Origin: CAVZLD01 sp964522605
GTDB lineage: Bacteria > Planctomycetota > Planctomycetia > Pirellulales > Pirellulaceae
DNA length: 38,836 nucleotides
Assembly (NCBI GenBank): GCA_964522605.1
Contig: CAZFWV010000027.1
Coordinates: forward strand, 1-38,836
Direction of reading: 5' to 3'
Numbering within the stretch: the first letter of the stretch is position 1; each line of letters opens with the position of its first letter. Positions 26,472-34,297 of the stretch are shown here, piece after piece. The position numbers and the translations under genes are program-made. Below the pieces are notes generated by a model that did no database searches, was not told the DNA's origin, and saw only the letters and a program-made list of their open reading frames with translations.

Positions 26472-28897
26472 TCGTCAAGCCACTACTCATCGCGTCCATC
26501 GCTGCTTTATCGTTGTTCTCACTTCCCGCGGCGCCGTCGCTGGCGGCCGCGTCTCCTTCAGCAACAAACACCCCCGATTTGACCAAGGGGGACAAAATCC
26601 CCGAGGGTGCCGATCACGACTGGAACCTTGGGGCCACAGGCGCCCGGGGCTGGATGTTCTGTGACAAACTGGTTACTACCGATGCGAGACAGATCGCGAT
26701 CACCAAAGTGGAAAGGAATTCACCGGCTGACGGAGTCCTGGCAGTCGGCGATGTGATCCTGGGCGCCGGCGGCCAACCGTTTTCCTATGACCCACGCACC
26801 GAGTTAGGCAAGGCGCTTACCAAGGCTGAATCGGAGGCGGGTGGCGGAAATCTGTCGCTGATCCGCTGGCGCGCCGGCAAGACGCAGGATGTTCTCGTCA
26901 AGCTCCCCATCCTGGGCACGTACAGCGCCACTGCGCCCTACGACTGTCCCAAGTCGCAACGCATTTTTGAACAAGGCTGCGGAGCTCTCGCCGAACGAAT
27001 CGCCGATCCATCCTACCAACAGAACGCAATCACCCGCAGCCTGAACGCCCTCGCCCTGTTGGCCAGCGGCAAAGAGGAATACTTGCCCCTGGTGCGCAAG
27101 GAGGCTCATTGGGCTGCGGAGTTCTCTGTCGACCGTTTTCAGACGTGGTACTACGGCTACGTCACCATGTTGCTCTCGGAGTACGTGTTGGCAACGGGCG
27201 ATGAATCGGTGATGCCCGGCCTCAGGCGGTTGGCGCTCGAGGCGGCGAATGGCCAAAGCATCGTCGGTTCGTGGGGCCACGGATTCGCCCGCCCCGACGG
27301 ACGCCTGGGCGGCTACGGCATGATGAACTCGCCGGGCTTGCCACTGACGATTTCGCTGATCCTAGCGCGCGACGCCGGCGTCGACGACCCGAAGCTCGAC
27401 ACGGCGATTCAGCGGAGCACGCGGCTCATCCGCTTCTATATCGGCAAGGGCGCCGTGCCCTATGGCGATCATCACCCCTGGATCGAGACCCACGAGGATA
27501 ACGGCAAATGCGGAATGGCAGCGGTTATGTTCAGCCTGCTGGGCGAATCAGAAGGAACGGAGTTTTTTTCGCGGATGTGCATCGCCTCGCATGGGGCCGA
27601 ACGCGATACGGGTCATACGGGAAACTTCTTCAACATCCTTTGGTCGATGCCTGGTGTCGCTCTATCCGGCCCGCACGCCACCGGAGCCTGGATGCGCGAA
27701 TTCGGCGATTGGTACTTCGACCTTGCACGGCGCTGGGACGGAACCTTCCTCCACCAGGGACCACCGGAAAACCAAGATGACAGTTATGGCAATTGGGACT
27801 GTACCGGTGCCTATCTGTTGGCCTACGCAATGCCTCTGAAGAAAATCCATCTGACGGGCAAGCGTCCCTCGGCGCTGCCCCAACTGGATGCGGCCGCTTC
27901 CGAGGCTCTGATTGCCGATGGTCGAGGCTGGAGCAACAAGGACCGCAACAGCGCGTACGACAAGTTGGACGAAGAGGGACTATTGAGCCGCTTGGGAAGT
28001 TGGTCGCCCGTTGTCCGCGAGCGAGCTGCGATGGCACTCGCCCGCCGCAAACCGGCGCCGGTTTCAGAGCTGGTCACAATGCTCGACTCCCCGCAGCTCG
28101 AATCCCGCTACGGTGCTTGCCAAGCTCTCGCGCTGCTGAAAGGCGCCGCCGCCCCGGCGGTCCCGGCCCTGAAAAACACCCTCCAGCATGGTGACCTCTG
28201 GCTGCGCGTCAAGGCGGCCGATGCGCTGGCCAGCATCGGACGGCCCGCGATGTCTGCCGTTCCCGAGCTTCTCAAAATGCTCGCGAAGGCTCCCTCCGAG
28301 AACGATCCACGGGCCATGGAACAACGCTACCTGTGCTTCGCGCTGTTCAACCAGCGAGACGGCATGTTGGGTCGTTCGCTCGAGGGTGTCGATCGCGAAT
28401 CACTCTACGCGGCAGTTCGCGCCGGATTATGTAACGACGATGGGCGCGCCCGAGGCAGTATCGGATCGGTCTACCGAAACCTCTCGTACAAGGAAATCGA
28501 ACCGCTACTACCCGCGATCTATCGGGCGGTGATCGAGTCGGCCCCAAGCGGAATCATGTTTGCCGACGAGATCCGCGTCGAGGGCCTGCGGCTCTTGGCC
28601 CAGCATCACGTCCAGGAAGGAATCGGGGCCTGCGTCGCATACACTCGTGCGCAAAATCCCTGGGCCAGCGAGCGGCGGACTCCCGAACTGATGAAGATCC
28701 TGCTCGAGTACGGGGCCCATGCCAAATCGATCGTTCCCGACCTTGAGCAAATTGCCAACTACTTTGAAAACGACGAGGAAGATTTTCCGAAGAACCTGAG
28801 TCTCCAAAAAGCCACGGTCATCCGCGAGACGATTCGCACAATTCAAGCGTCGGACGAGTATCCCGAGTTGATCAGCGTCGAATCACTCCGTCAATGA
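26468..28897 (+). CDS. secreted PDZ and HEAT-repeat protein (DUF6288-like)
   Basis: An 809-residue exported protein. The signal peptide covers about 1-27 ('LIASIAALSLFSLPAAPSLA'). 'DHDWNLGATGARGWMF' begins a PDZ-like domain (about 55-150, 'ITKVERNSPADGVLAVGDVILGAGGQPF'). A long helical, probably alpha/alpha-barrel region (about 165-480) follows with His/Trp/Tyr-rich motifs such as 'GDHHPWIETHEDNG', and then HEAT-like repeats at about 505-615 ('VVRERAAMALARRK', 'LWLRVKAADALASIG'). I recall this architecture as DUF6288, found in planctomycetes and relatives; no activity is known. The ATG overlaps the stop of the GH43-like gene (ATGA), so translational coupling is likely and a role in the same polysaccharide pathway is plausible. 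Confidence 0.7.
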   Translation: MIVKPLLIASIAALSLFSLPAAPSLAAASPSATNTPDLTKGDKIPEGADHDWNLGATGARGWMFCDKLVTTDARQIAITKVERNSPADGVLAVGDVILGAGGQPFSYDPRTELGKALTKAESEAGGGNLSLIRWRAGKTQDVLVKLPILGTYSATAPYDCPKSQRIFEQGCGALAERIADPSYQQNAITRSLNALALLASGKEEYLPLVRKEAHWAAEFSVDRFQTWYYGYVTMLLSEYVLATGDESVMPGLRRLALEAANGQSIVGSWGHGFARPDGRLGGYGMMNSPGLPLTISLILARDAGVDDPKLDTAIQRSTRLIRFYIGKGAVPYGDHHPWIETHEDNGKCGMAAVMFSLLGESEGTEFFSRMCIASHGAERDTGHTGNFFNILWSMPGVALSGPHATGAWMREFGDWYFDLARRWDGTFLHQGPPENQDDSYGNWDCTGAYLLAYAMPLKKIHLTGKRPSALPQLDAAASEALIADGRGWSNKDRNSAYDKLDEEGLLSRLGSWSPVVRERAAMALARRKPAPVSELVTMLDSPQLESRYGACQALALLKGAAAPAVPALKNTLQHGDLWLRVKAADALASIGRPAMSAVPELLKMLAKAPSENDPRAMEQRYLCFALFNQRDGMLGRSLEGVDRESLYAAVRAGLCNDDGRARGSIGSVYRNLSYKEIEPLLPAIYRAVIESAPSGIMFADEIRVEGLRLLAQHHVQEGIGACVAYTRAQNPWASERRTPELMKILLEYGAHAKSIVPDLEQIANYFENDEEDFPKNLSLQKATVIRETIRTIQASDEYPELISVESLRQ

Positions 28898-28932
28898 TCG
28901 GACTATTCTTTGGCGAAATCTAACTCTGCGGT

Positions 28933-29115
28933 ACTTTGCGTCTTTGCGTTCTCTGCGTTTCAATCGGAACTGTCGCCGATTCATCGATACGCGGAGCTCG
29001 CAAAGACGCAGTGCGGCAGGGCCGCCACCCAACTGGGTGCTACCGCACTCGGCTCAATTGGTGTGCTACTGACTTTGCCAGTGCCCCCTTGAGTCGAGAA
29101 AAAGCAGTGGCAAAC
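28933..29115 (+). repeat. composite dispersed repeat, copy B
   Basis: In order it contains TTTGCGTCTTTGCG and CTCTGCGTTTCAATCGG (28935-28967), CGCAAAGACGCAG (28999-29011), a nested hairpin (AGTGCGG 29010-29016 with CCGCACT 29043-29049, enclosing CACCC/GGGTG), and a 10-bp imperfect hairpin TTTGCCAGTG (29084-29093) / CAGTGGCAAA (29105-29114). The same modules in the same order occur on the - strand at 32172-32372. The copy fills the spacer between two converging genes and may serve as their terminator. Confidence 0.7.
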
Positions 29116-29140
29116 CCCCAGGCCACCCAGTCGCACAGTT

Positions 29141-31900
29141 TCACTGCAGCGCCATCTCGAGAGCGCGAATTTCTTCGTAGGCGTGAGCCCAGTTGGCTGG
29201 CGCACTATCCAGCAACAGCGGGGCGGTGGGAATAGATTGCAGGTAGGTAGTCAGTTTCCGAACGGAATCGGGGTCGGTGGCGAGTGGGGCATTAAGGGAA
29301 TACAAAGCGCCAGCGTGGTCGTAAGCAGGCAGCGAGACACACCAAAGGCCGACCATTGACCCAAGGCTGGGTGGCAGAGTTGCCGGTTCAACCTGCTGGT
29401 GCAGCAAGAGTGCCAAGCTTGGAGCGAGTCTGAGGTTTGGCAAACCGACCTCTTCCACCAATGCAACCATGGCCGAGGGCTCTGGCATCGCCTTCAGACT
29501 GATGCGTAGGTGCACGGTGATCTTCAATGAGGCAGCTTGCTGACAAAGGAGGCGCAGCGTGGATACAAATGACGCGCGGGTCTGCTCCCAGGAAAAGTTA
29601 TTCTCGGGTGTCCGGTGTAAAGAAAGGATTAGGTCCCGAGCGCCGATCGACGCCATCTTGTTCATCAGTTGAGTCAGTGTGGACGTACTGCGCGCGAATT
29701 CTGCCTCATCGTTGTTCACCAGCCGCAGGTCGGGATACAGATTCACACCTGAACTTGCATCGACGAACACCCTCGCGCCTTGTCTTGCCAGCCAGGCCCC
29801 TTCGAATTCCAGACTGCTCTGTTGGCGACAGTCAAGATAGCGCCAATCCACGGCTACGCCATCGAAGTGTTCAAAGAACGTCGGTCGACGCAACAGCTCC
29901 TCTTGAATCGACCGGCCTCCACTGAGAGGTAAGATTCGTCCCCGAGGTCCAGCGGGTGGCGGGGTGTGAGGAATCTCCTCGACATCCCGTTCGGACACGC
30001 GCACTTCGAAAACCCGAATGTCCCCACCNNNNNNNNNNNNNNNNNNNNNNNNNNNNNNNNNNNNNNNNNNNNNNNNNNNNNNNNNNNNNNNNNNNNNNNN
30101 NNNNNNNNNNNNNNNNNNNNNNNNNNNNTCGAACAACATCTGCGCCTGAAATGCCCGGTCGAGCCACGCACGAACGTGCTCCAGAATCGGGTAAGGCTTA
30201 GGGAGCGCCGCTTCGACACGGTTGGGAATCCCCTCGGGCGTCGACGTTACAGCGGGCACTCCAAACGGCGTAGCCGATACGTGAATCGTGCCAGCGCCGC
30301 AGGGAACTTCGATCGCTACCGGCAGACCGTTGCAGGATGCGGTAACGGTCGCTGTGTCGGGAAAGGCCAACGGATAGAGATCGAACGGTATCGACTCGGT
30401 GTGATCTTTACCGCCCATGTGGACGACGGTACCCGACGCCAGGCGTCGCGGCGATCCCGTAACACGAATTCCCTCCATCCCTTCCGAAAACCGCGCGAGA
30501 TTTCCGGCGGTCAGCATCAAGCGTCCGCCTCGCTTCGCATAGCCGACCAGTTTGTCGCGGATCTCGGGGCCTCCGTTCAGCTCCCCCGCGATAACCAGCA
30601 GGGCATAGCGGTCGAGGACCCACGAAGGCGCGTCACTGAGCAGGCAATCCGCACAGTCGCCATAGGGTGTCGGCGTCAGGAAGCCTCGCTCGTCCCGAAA
30701 GTAAGAAGCGTCCTGGTAGCCGGGATAGAGCATGTCGAGTGCCCCGTCCATCAAATGATCCCCAGGGCCGTACGGCAGATTGCCCCAGACGCGGTAGGTC
30801 TGATCCGTGTAGAGATGCCGGGGAAACGACCAGCCGGAGAAAAAATCCGTCATGAGCGCAACCGGCGTGATCATCACGCCCGTCGAACCAACGTCCTGCG
30901 TCCATCGCCGGGCCGCCTGCTGGATCCGCCCAACCGGACTCAGCTTGTCGCCATCGAACCAGCTCGATTCAAATCCGACAAAGACGGCGTTGTAGAGGAT
31001 GTGATGATAGATCAATCGCTTCAACAGATTCAGGCTCGTCCCGTGAGTCGGCCCGTGATCCGTTCCCTCATTCCCATACGTCTTGTAACCCCAGCGATTC
31101 CAGACCGATGCGTTTCCGAACCACGGCACACCGTATTGCTTGCCGGCGCCGCGAATAAACGCATAGTACACCTGACCATTTGGCAACGCTTGTGCCGTCT
31201 CGGCGCCGATCGTTGTATAGACTCCTTCCTTCAACAAGTGGTGACCAAAGTTGAGTGACACCAGCGTGGACATCCGATTGCCCAACTCGTCGGTCATACG
31301 CTGGAAATGTCGCTGGAAATTCAAGTACTGTTCGACTCGATCACGGGACATCGGATACATCTGTCCGGCGTACCCGCCGATGTAGCGGCCGTCCTGCTCG
31401 CCAACATCCATTCCCAGCCAGTGCGACCCCAGTTTCGAGTGAATCATCTCGAACACGCCGGCTGGAGGCTTGAACTGTTGCCAATACCCGCCTGGTCCGG
31501 ATCCGGGCACATATCCCCAGATATCGAACAGAAACAATTCACGGCGCGCGATCTCGTCGACGAACTCGTCCAGATTTTCCGCAAACAAGATCGGATAGGA
31601 TGGCCAGATCACGTCGCCCAGTTCGTGGGTCTTTGTATAGCGATCCAGTTCCTCGACGTAGCCTACGATTCGATTGTCCGCGACCGCGAAGCCACGCAAC
31701 GTCGTAAAACGAGTCCGATTTCCAAACGTATCCCACGAAGGCGGTTGGACATGTCGCCGACCGTAATCCGGATGCTCGCGCGGATCCAGCAAGTGCGCAT
31801 AGACCCGCCGCGTCGATGCCGTTGCGGCATGTGAATTGTGTTCGGTTTCCACCGGAGCCATCAGTACCGGCAACATCAGGAACAATGTTGCATTCATCAT
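29141..31900 (-). CDS. large secreted protein of unknown function, GH-like N-terminal and isomerase-like C-terminal parts
   Basis: The frame spans 919 codons including a 100-N gap (30029-30128), so the join and the true length are not certain. A short signal peptide (about 1-18) follows a strong GGAGG site. The N-terminal 400 residues look like a TIM-barrel glycosidase-type fold ('FDIWGYVPGSGPGGYW', 'HWLGMDVGEQDGRYIGGY'), and the next region ('RYALLVIAGELNGGPEIRDKLVGYAKRGGRLMLTAGNL') resembles the class I GATase-like domain of large beta-galactosidases. After the gap comes a part resembling sugar isomerase/AP-endonuclease barrels ('GARDLILSLHRTPENNFSWE', 'SLKITVHLRISLKAMPEP'). I do not recognise the whole protein. 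Inverted copies of a repeat lie on both sides of it. Confidence 0.65.
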   Translation of the reverse strand: MMNATLFLMLPVLMAPVETEHNSHAATASTRRVYAHLLDPREHPDYGRRHVQPPSWDTFGNRTRFTTLRGFAVADNRIVGYVEELDRYTKTHELGDVIWPSYPILFAENLDEFVDEIARRELFLFDIWGYVPGSGPGGYWQQFKPPAGVFEMIHSKLGSHWLGMDVGEQDGRYIGGYAGQMYPMSRDRVEQYLNFQRHFQRMTDELGNRMSTLVSLNFGHHLLKEGVYTTIGAETAQALPNGQVYYAFIRGAGKQYGVPWFGNASVWNRWGYKTYGNEGTDHGPTHGTSLNLLKRLIYHHILYNAVFVGFESSWFDGDKLSPVGRIQQAARRWTQDVGSTGVMITPVALMTDFFSGWSFPRHLYTDQTYRVWGNLPYGPGDHLMDGALDMLYPGYQDASYFRDERGFLTPTPYGDCADCLLSDAPSWVLDRYALLVIAGELNGGPEIRDKLVGYAKRGGRLMLTAGNLARFSEGMEGIRVTGSPRRLASGTVVHMGGKDHTESIPFDLYPLAFPDTATVTASCNGLPVAIEVPCGAGTIHVSATPFGVPAVTSTPEGIPNRVEAALPKPYPILEHVRAWLDRAFQAQMLFXXXXXXXXXXXXXXXXXXXXXXXXXXXXXXXXXXGGDIRVFEVRVSERDVEEIPHTPPPAGPRGRILPLSGGRSIQEELLRRPTFFEHFDGVAVDWRYLDCRQQSSLEFEGAWLARQGARVFVDASSGVNLYPDLRLVNNDEAEFARSTSTLTQLMNKMASIGARDLILSLHRTPENNFSWEQTRASFVSTLRLLCQQAASLKITVHLRISLKAMPEPSAMVALVEEVGLPNLRLAPSLALLLHQQVEPATLPPSLGSMVGLWCVSLPAYDHAGALYSLNAPLATDPDSVRKLTTYLQSIPTAPLLLDSAPANWAHAYEEIRALEMALQ
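30029..30128. other. assembly gap (100 N) inside the 29141-31900 gene
   Basis: A run of exactly 100 N, a common placeholder for a gap of unknown size. The apparent in-frame passage is not evidence that the two sides belong to one unbroken gene. Confidence 0.98.
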
Positions 31901-32168
31901 GGCGAATCCTCCGCCTGCAGCCAGCGTGGTCTTCAGATATCCCCCGTCACTGCATCAGCCTATCGCAGTGGAACGGCGATCGCAATCTTCCGACACGGCA
32001 GGCTACGGCGTGAAACACGCGAATGCTGCTCGTTTATTCACTTCGATGATGTGGTCCGTGTTCGTTCCGTGGAAATCAATCACGGCAAGTCCACCAGCGC
32101 TGTATTCATCGAGACGGGCAATTGTCGCAGGAATTTTGAAACGCAGCGCAGCCTTTCTCGGCAACTGG

Positions 32169-32228
32169 ACTGGGTGCCACTGGCTCTGCCAGTGTTCTTC
32201 CTCAACCCAAGAGGACACTGGCAAAGCC
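32169..32228. repeat. 60-bp hairpin unit, copy 1
   Basis: It is identical to 32387-32446 except at one base (T at 32195, C at 32413). It contains CACTGGC-TCT-GCCAGTG (32178-32194) and is followed by the related CACTGGC-AAA-GCCAGTG (32216-32232). The two palindromes also pair with each other, giving a cruciform-capable structure. Confidence 0.85.
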
Positions 32229-32372
32229 AGTGCCACACCCATAGCGCCGATCGCGGCAGCACCCCGTATGGTTGCGGCCGAAGGCTGCGCTGCGTCTTTG
32301 CGGCCCTCTCCCTCTAGATGATTCGCGATAGGCCCGATTGAAACGCAGAGTCCGCAAAGGCGCAGAGAGCCG
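32172..32372 (-). repeat. composite dispersed repeat, copy A
   Basis: Read on the - strand it runs CTCTGCGCCTTTGCG, CTCTGCGTTTCAATCGG, CGCAAAGACGCAG, GGTGCTGCCGCG, GGCTTTGCCAGTG and a final CACTGGCA-type arm. This is the same order as at 28933-29115 on the + strand, so the two are diverged inverted copies about 3.1 kb apart. Confidence 0.7.
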
Positions 32373-32386
32373 CTGAGCAGTTCTTC

Positions 32387-32446
32387 ACTGGGTGCCACTG
32401 GCTCTGCCAGTGCTCTTCCTCAACCCAAGAGGACACTGGCAAAGCC
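32387..32446. repeat. 60-bp hairpin unit, copy 2
   Basis: Direct repeat of 32169-32228 with 59 of 60 bases the same. The sequence after it (GTGGCACACCAACTG) resembles the CACACCAATTG on the complement of copy B of the composite repeat. Confidence 0.85.
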
Positions 32447-32741
32447 CCGTGGCACACCAACTGCGTGGCTCATGCGGCCGCGCGACCCCGATTTCGCTCC
32501 GAAGCCACTCGCGCTACAAGGTCCGCACATCGTATCATCTGATCGCTTCAGCGTTGCCGGCATATCGAGTACGAACCATGAACCGACAACGACCGACGGG
32601 CTCGCTCCCTTTCCAATGTCTTCCTGAGAATGCCTACAGAATTCCTTGGCAGGCAGAATCTCGTTGTGGTGTGCGTGCGAAGCGAATATGATGGCGCCGC
32701 GGGCAATGCTTCGATGATAATCTCCGAGAGCTGCGGCTAGG

Positions 32742-32875
32742 GGATGACTCAGAAACAACTTCGGCATCTCGGACCTTTCGTTTAACCGCGTGCCCAGCGG
32801 GCCGCGGACGATTCTTCCCTACTCGCGGGGCGATGCCCGCGCGGTTAAACGAGGAAGTTATTTCTGAGTCATTCC
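32742..32875. repeat. long palindrome with two paired segments
   Basis: The outer segment 32742-32762 pairs with 32854-32875 (about 21 bp with a few mismatches, core ACTCAGAAA/TTTCTGAGT). The inner segment CGTTTAACCGCG (32779-32790) pairs exactly with 32840-32851. The left side has about 16 extra bases between the two segments. It is not next to any gene end, so terminator use is unlikely. Confidence 0.7.
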
Positions 32876-33130
32876 TAAGTATCTTCGCGGTCCTGTTTCT
32901 GAAGAGGGGAGGACGTCGGCACCTTGTAGCGGAATCTGATAGAATGTGCGGATGCACACAACGGTGTCATGCTTTCCCGGTGAGGGATAACCCGTTGTCG
33001 ATGCCTTGTCGGTGACATGCATCGGCGACAGTGGCTCGCGACGCTCGGTTTTGACTTCGTGATTCTAGGTGCGACCTGCTCTCACTTGACGGTGTGAGCG
33101 AATCATAGGTTTCAGAGAAAGGTCCAAGCG

Positions 33131-34075
33131 ATGACCACAATGAATTGGCGAATGTTCCGCGCGATGATCCTCGTGTCATGGGTCTTGTTGGCGAGTGTGT
33201 CGGTATCTGGCGAAACGTTGTTTCAGGATGAATTCGAGTTTTTCGAATTGGGGGAAACCTGGGAGGAGCATGAAGCGGGTGCCCCGGACATGAGCTTGTC
33301 GGTGATTGTCGTTGACGGTGCAGAAATACTCCAGATGCACAGCAGCAATTTAGAAGATGAGTTTCGCGGTATCGAGACGATCGAGCCCATTTCACTGGCC
33401 GGTTTTTCGAGCATCATTGTCGACACACGTCTGCGCCCCATCAACATGGGCGAGTTGGGCGCCGTGTCATCGGCGGAAGTTGCCATCATTGGCAGCTCAG
33501 GAGACTATATCCGCGCCTTTGCCAGTAACAACGCCCCCTACGACCCTGAGTTTGACAATGACTATCAAAATGACTGGGCTGACCATTACGAAGACAGTCT
33601 GGACAACATCGGACACAGCGGCCCCTGGGTCCACTGCCCTGCTCCTGCATGTGACGCCATGCGGAACTTCGTCATCACCATTGGCCCCTTGGGGACCACG
33701 TTCCAATCCTTTGACGATGTCGAAGACCTGGACGACGAGGACAACGTCATTCCCTCGTACGAAACTACCTTCGATACGTTCACGCTGGCTGACCTGGGCG
33801 ACTCGATTACGCTCGCTTTGCGACACCAAACGACCATGGGATATGACGAGGTCATCGGCTGGTTCGATTCGATTACCGTGACGGGTCAGGTGGGAGTCAT
33901 TTCCGGCGACTATGACGAGAATGGAACTCTGGATGCCGCAGACTTGGATCTTCAGGCGCAGGTGGCGANNNNNNNNNNNNNNNNNNNNNNNNNNNNNNNN
34001 NNNNNNNNNNNNNNNNNNNNNNNNNNNNNNNNNNNNNNNNNNNNNNNNNNNNNNNNNNNNNNNNNNNNTAACTAA
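33131..34075 (+). CDS. secreted protein with a dockerin-like motif, 3' part lost in a gap
   Basis: About 279 codons are readable before the 100-N gap at 33969. A signal peptide (about 1-27, 'MILVSWVLLASVSVSG') is followed by a beta-rich domain of unknown kind ('FQDEFEFFELGETWEEHE', 'SITLALRHQTTMGYDEVIGWFDSITV'), resembling LamG-like or choice-of-anchor modules. Just before the gap stands 'GDYDENGTLDAADLDLQAQVA', a calcium-binding dockerin type I-like half motif common at the C-termini of planctomycete exported proteins. The second half is in the gap. The end given is the first stop after the gap in the apparent frame and is not reliable. The start follows GAGAAAGG 8 nt before the ATG. Confidence 0.65.
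   Translation: MTTMNWRMFRAMILVSWVLLASVSVSGETLFQDEFEFFELGETWEEHEAGAPDMSLSVIVVDGAEILQMHSSNLEDEFRGIETIEPISLAGFSSIIVDTRLRPINMGELGAVSSAEVAIIGSSGDYIRAFASNNAPYDPEFDNDYQNDWADHYEDSLDNIGHSGPWVHCPAPACDAMRNFVITIGPLGTTFQSFDDVEDLDDEDNVIPSYETTFDTFTLADLGDSITLALRHQTTMGYDEVIGWFDSITVTGQVGVISGDYDENGTLDAADLDLQAQVAXXXXXXXXXXXXXXXXXXXXXXXXXXXXXXXXXXN
33969..34068. other. assembly gap (100 N) in the dockerin-like region
   Basis: A placeholder run of 100 N. It falls in the C-terminal part of the preceding gene, where repetitive dockerin-like sequence is expected. Confidence 0.98.
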
Positions 34076-34133
34076 CCGAGCGGAATTTTTTCGGCAGTAC
34101 GATTCACGTGCAGCCCATCCTGAGCGAAACTCT

Positions 34134-34250
34134 TGAAGTTGCACATATCGTCAGTTCGTAGCCGAATTCGTGAGAATTCGGAGGCTTTGTTGGTGTGTCC
34201 CCTTGCTCGAGACCCCCGAATTCTCACGAATTCGGCTACTTGCAACTTCG
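34134..34250. repeat. nested inverted repeat with GAAGTTGCA outer arms
   Basis: The outer arm GAAGTTGCA (34135-34143) pairs with TGCAACTTC (34241-34249). The inner arm 34158-34181 pairs exactly with 34216-34239 (24 bp; contains CCGAATTC and GAATTCGG). The loop is 34 nt. The outer arm is shared with the palindrome at 22220-22381: TTGAAGTTGCACA is present in both. Confidence 0.8.
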
Positions 34251-34297
34251 AAAAGTGAAACCGAGGGCGGTGAAAAGGGCGTGGATCATTAATCACC

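Larger units (their letters stand above)
31901..33130. other. gene-poor 1.2-kb repeat region
   Basis: No gene is supported. It contains the upstream region of the 29141-31900 gene, the composite repeat copy A, two 60-bp near-identical hairpin units and a long palindrome at 32742-32875. Short frames on both strands (for example 32003-32398 and 32420-32767, both -) are translations of, or overlap, these repeats. TAGAAT at 32940-32945 lies 191 bp before the next gene. Confidence 0.5.

Noticed and set aside
28933..32372. Composite transposon
   Set aside because: Inverted repeats flank the gene but there is no transposase, no target duplication was identified, and the repeats are diverged.
32003..32398. 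131-codon frame on the - strand
   Set aside because: It is a translation of composite repeat copy A. The + frame at 28936-29235 reads a similar 'RLCxLCVSIG' from copy B, so the likeness comes from the repeat and not from a protein.
32169..32446. CRISPR array
   Set aside because: There are only two repeat units, of 60 bp, separated by 158 bp of sequence belonging to another repeat, and no cas gene is present.
32420..32767. 115-codon frame on the - strand
   Set aside because: It runs into the second hairpin unit and the long palindrome and has no recognised domain or ribosome binding site. It could be a real small gene but I cannot support it.
33969..34075. Protein end read through the gap
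   Set aside because: The frame after 100 placeholder bases is arbitrary, so the stop at 34073-34075 is only nominal.
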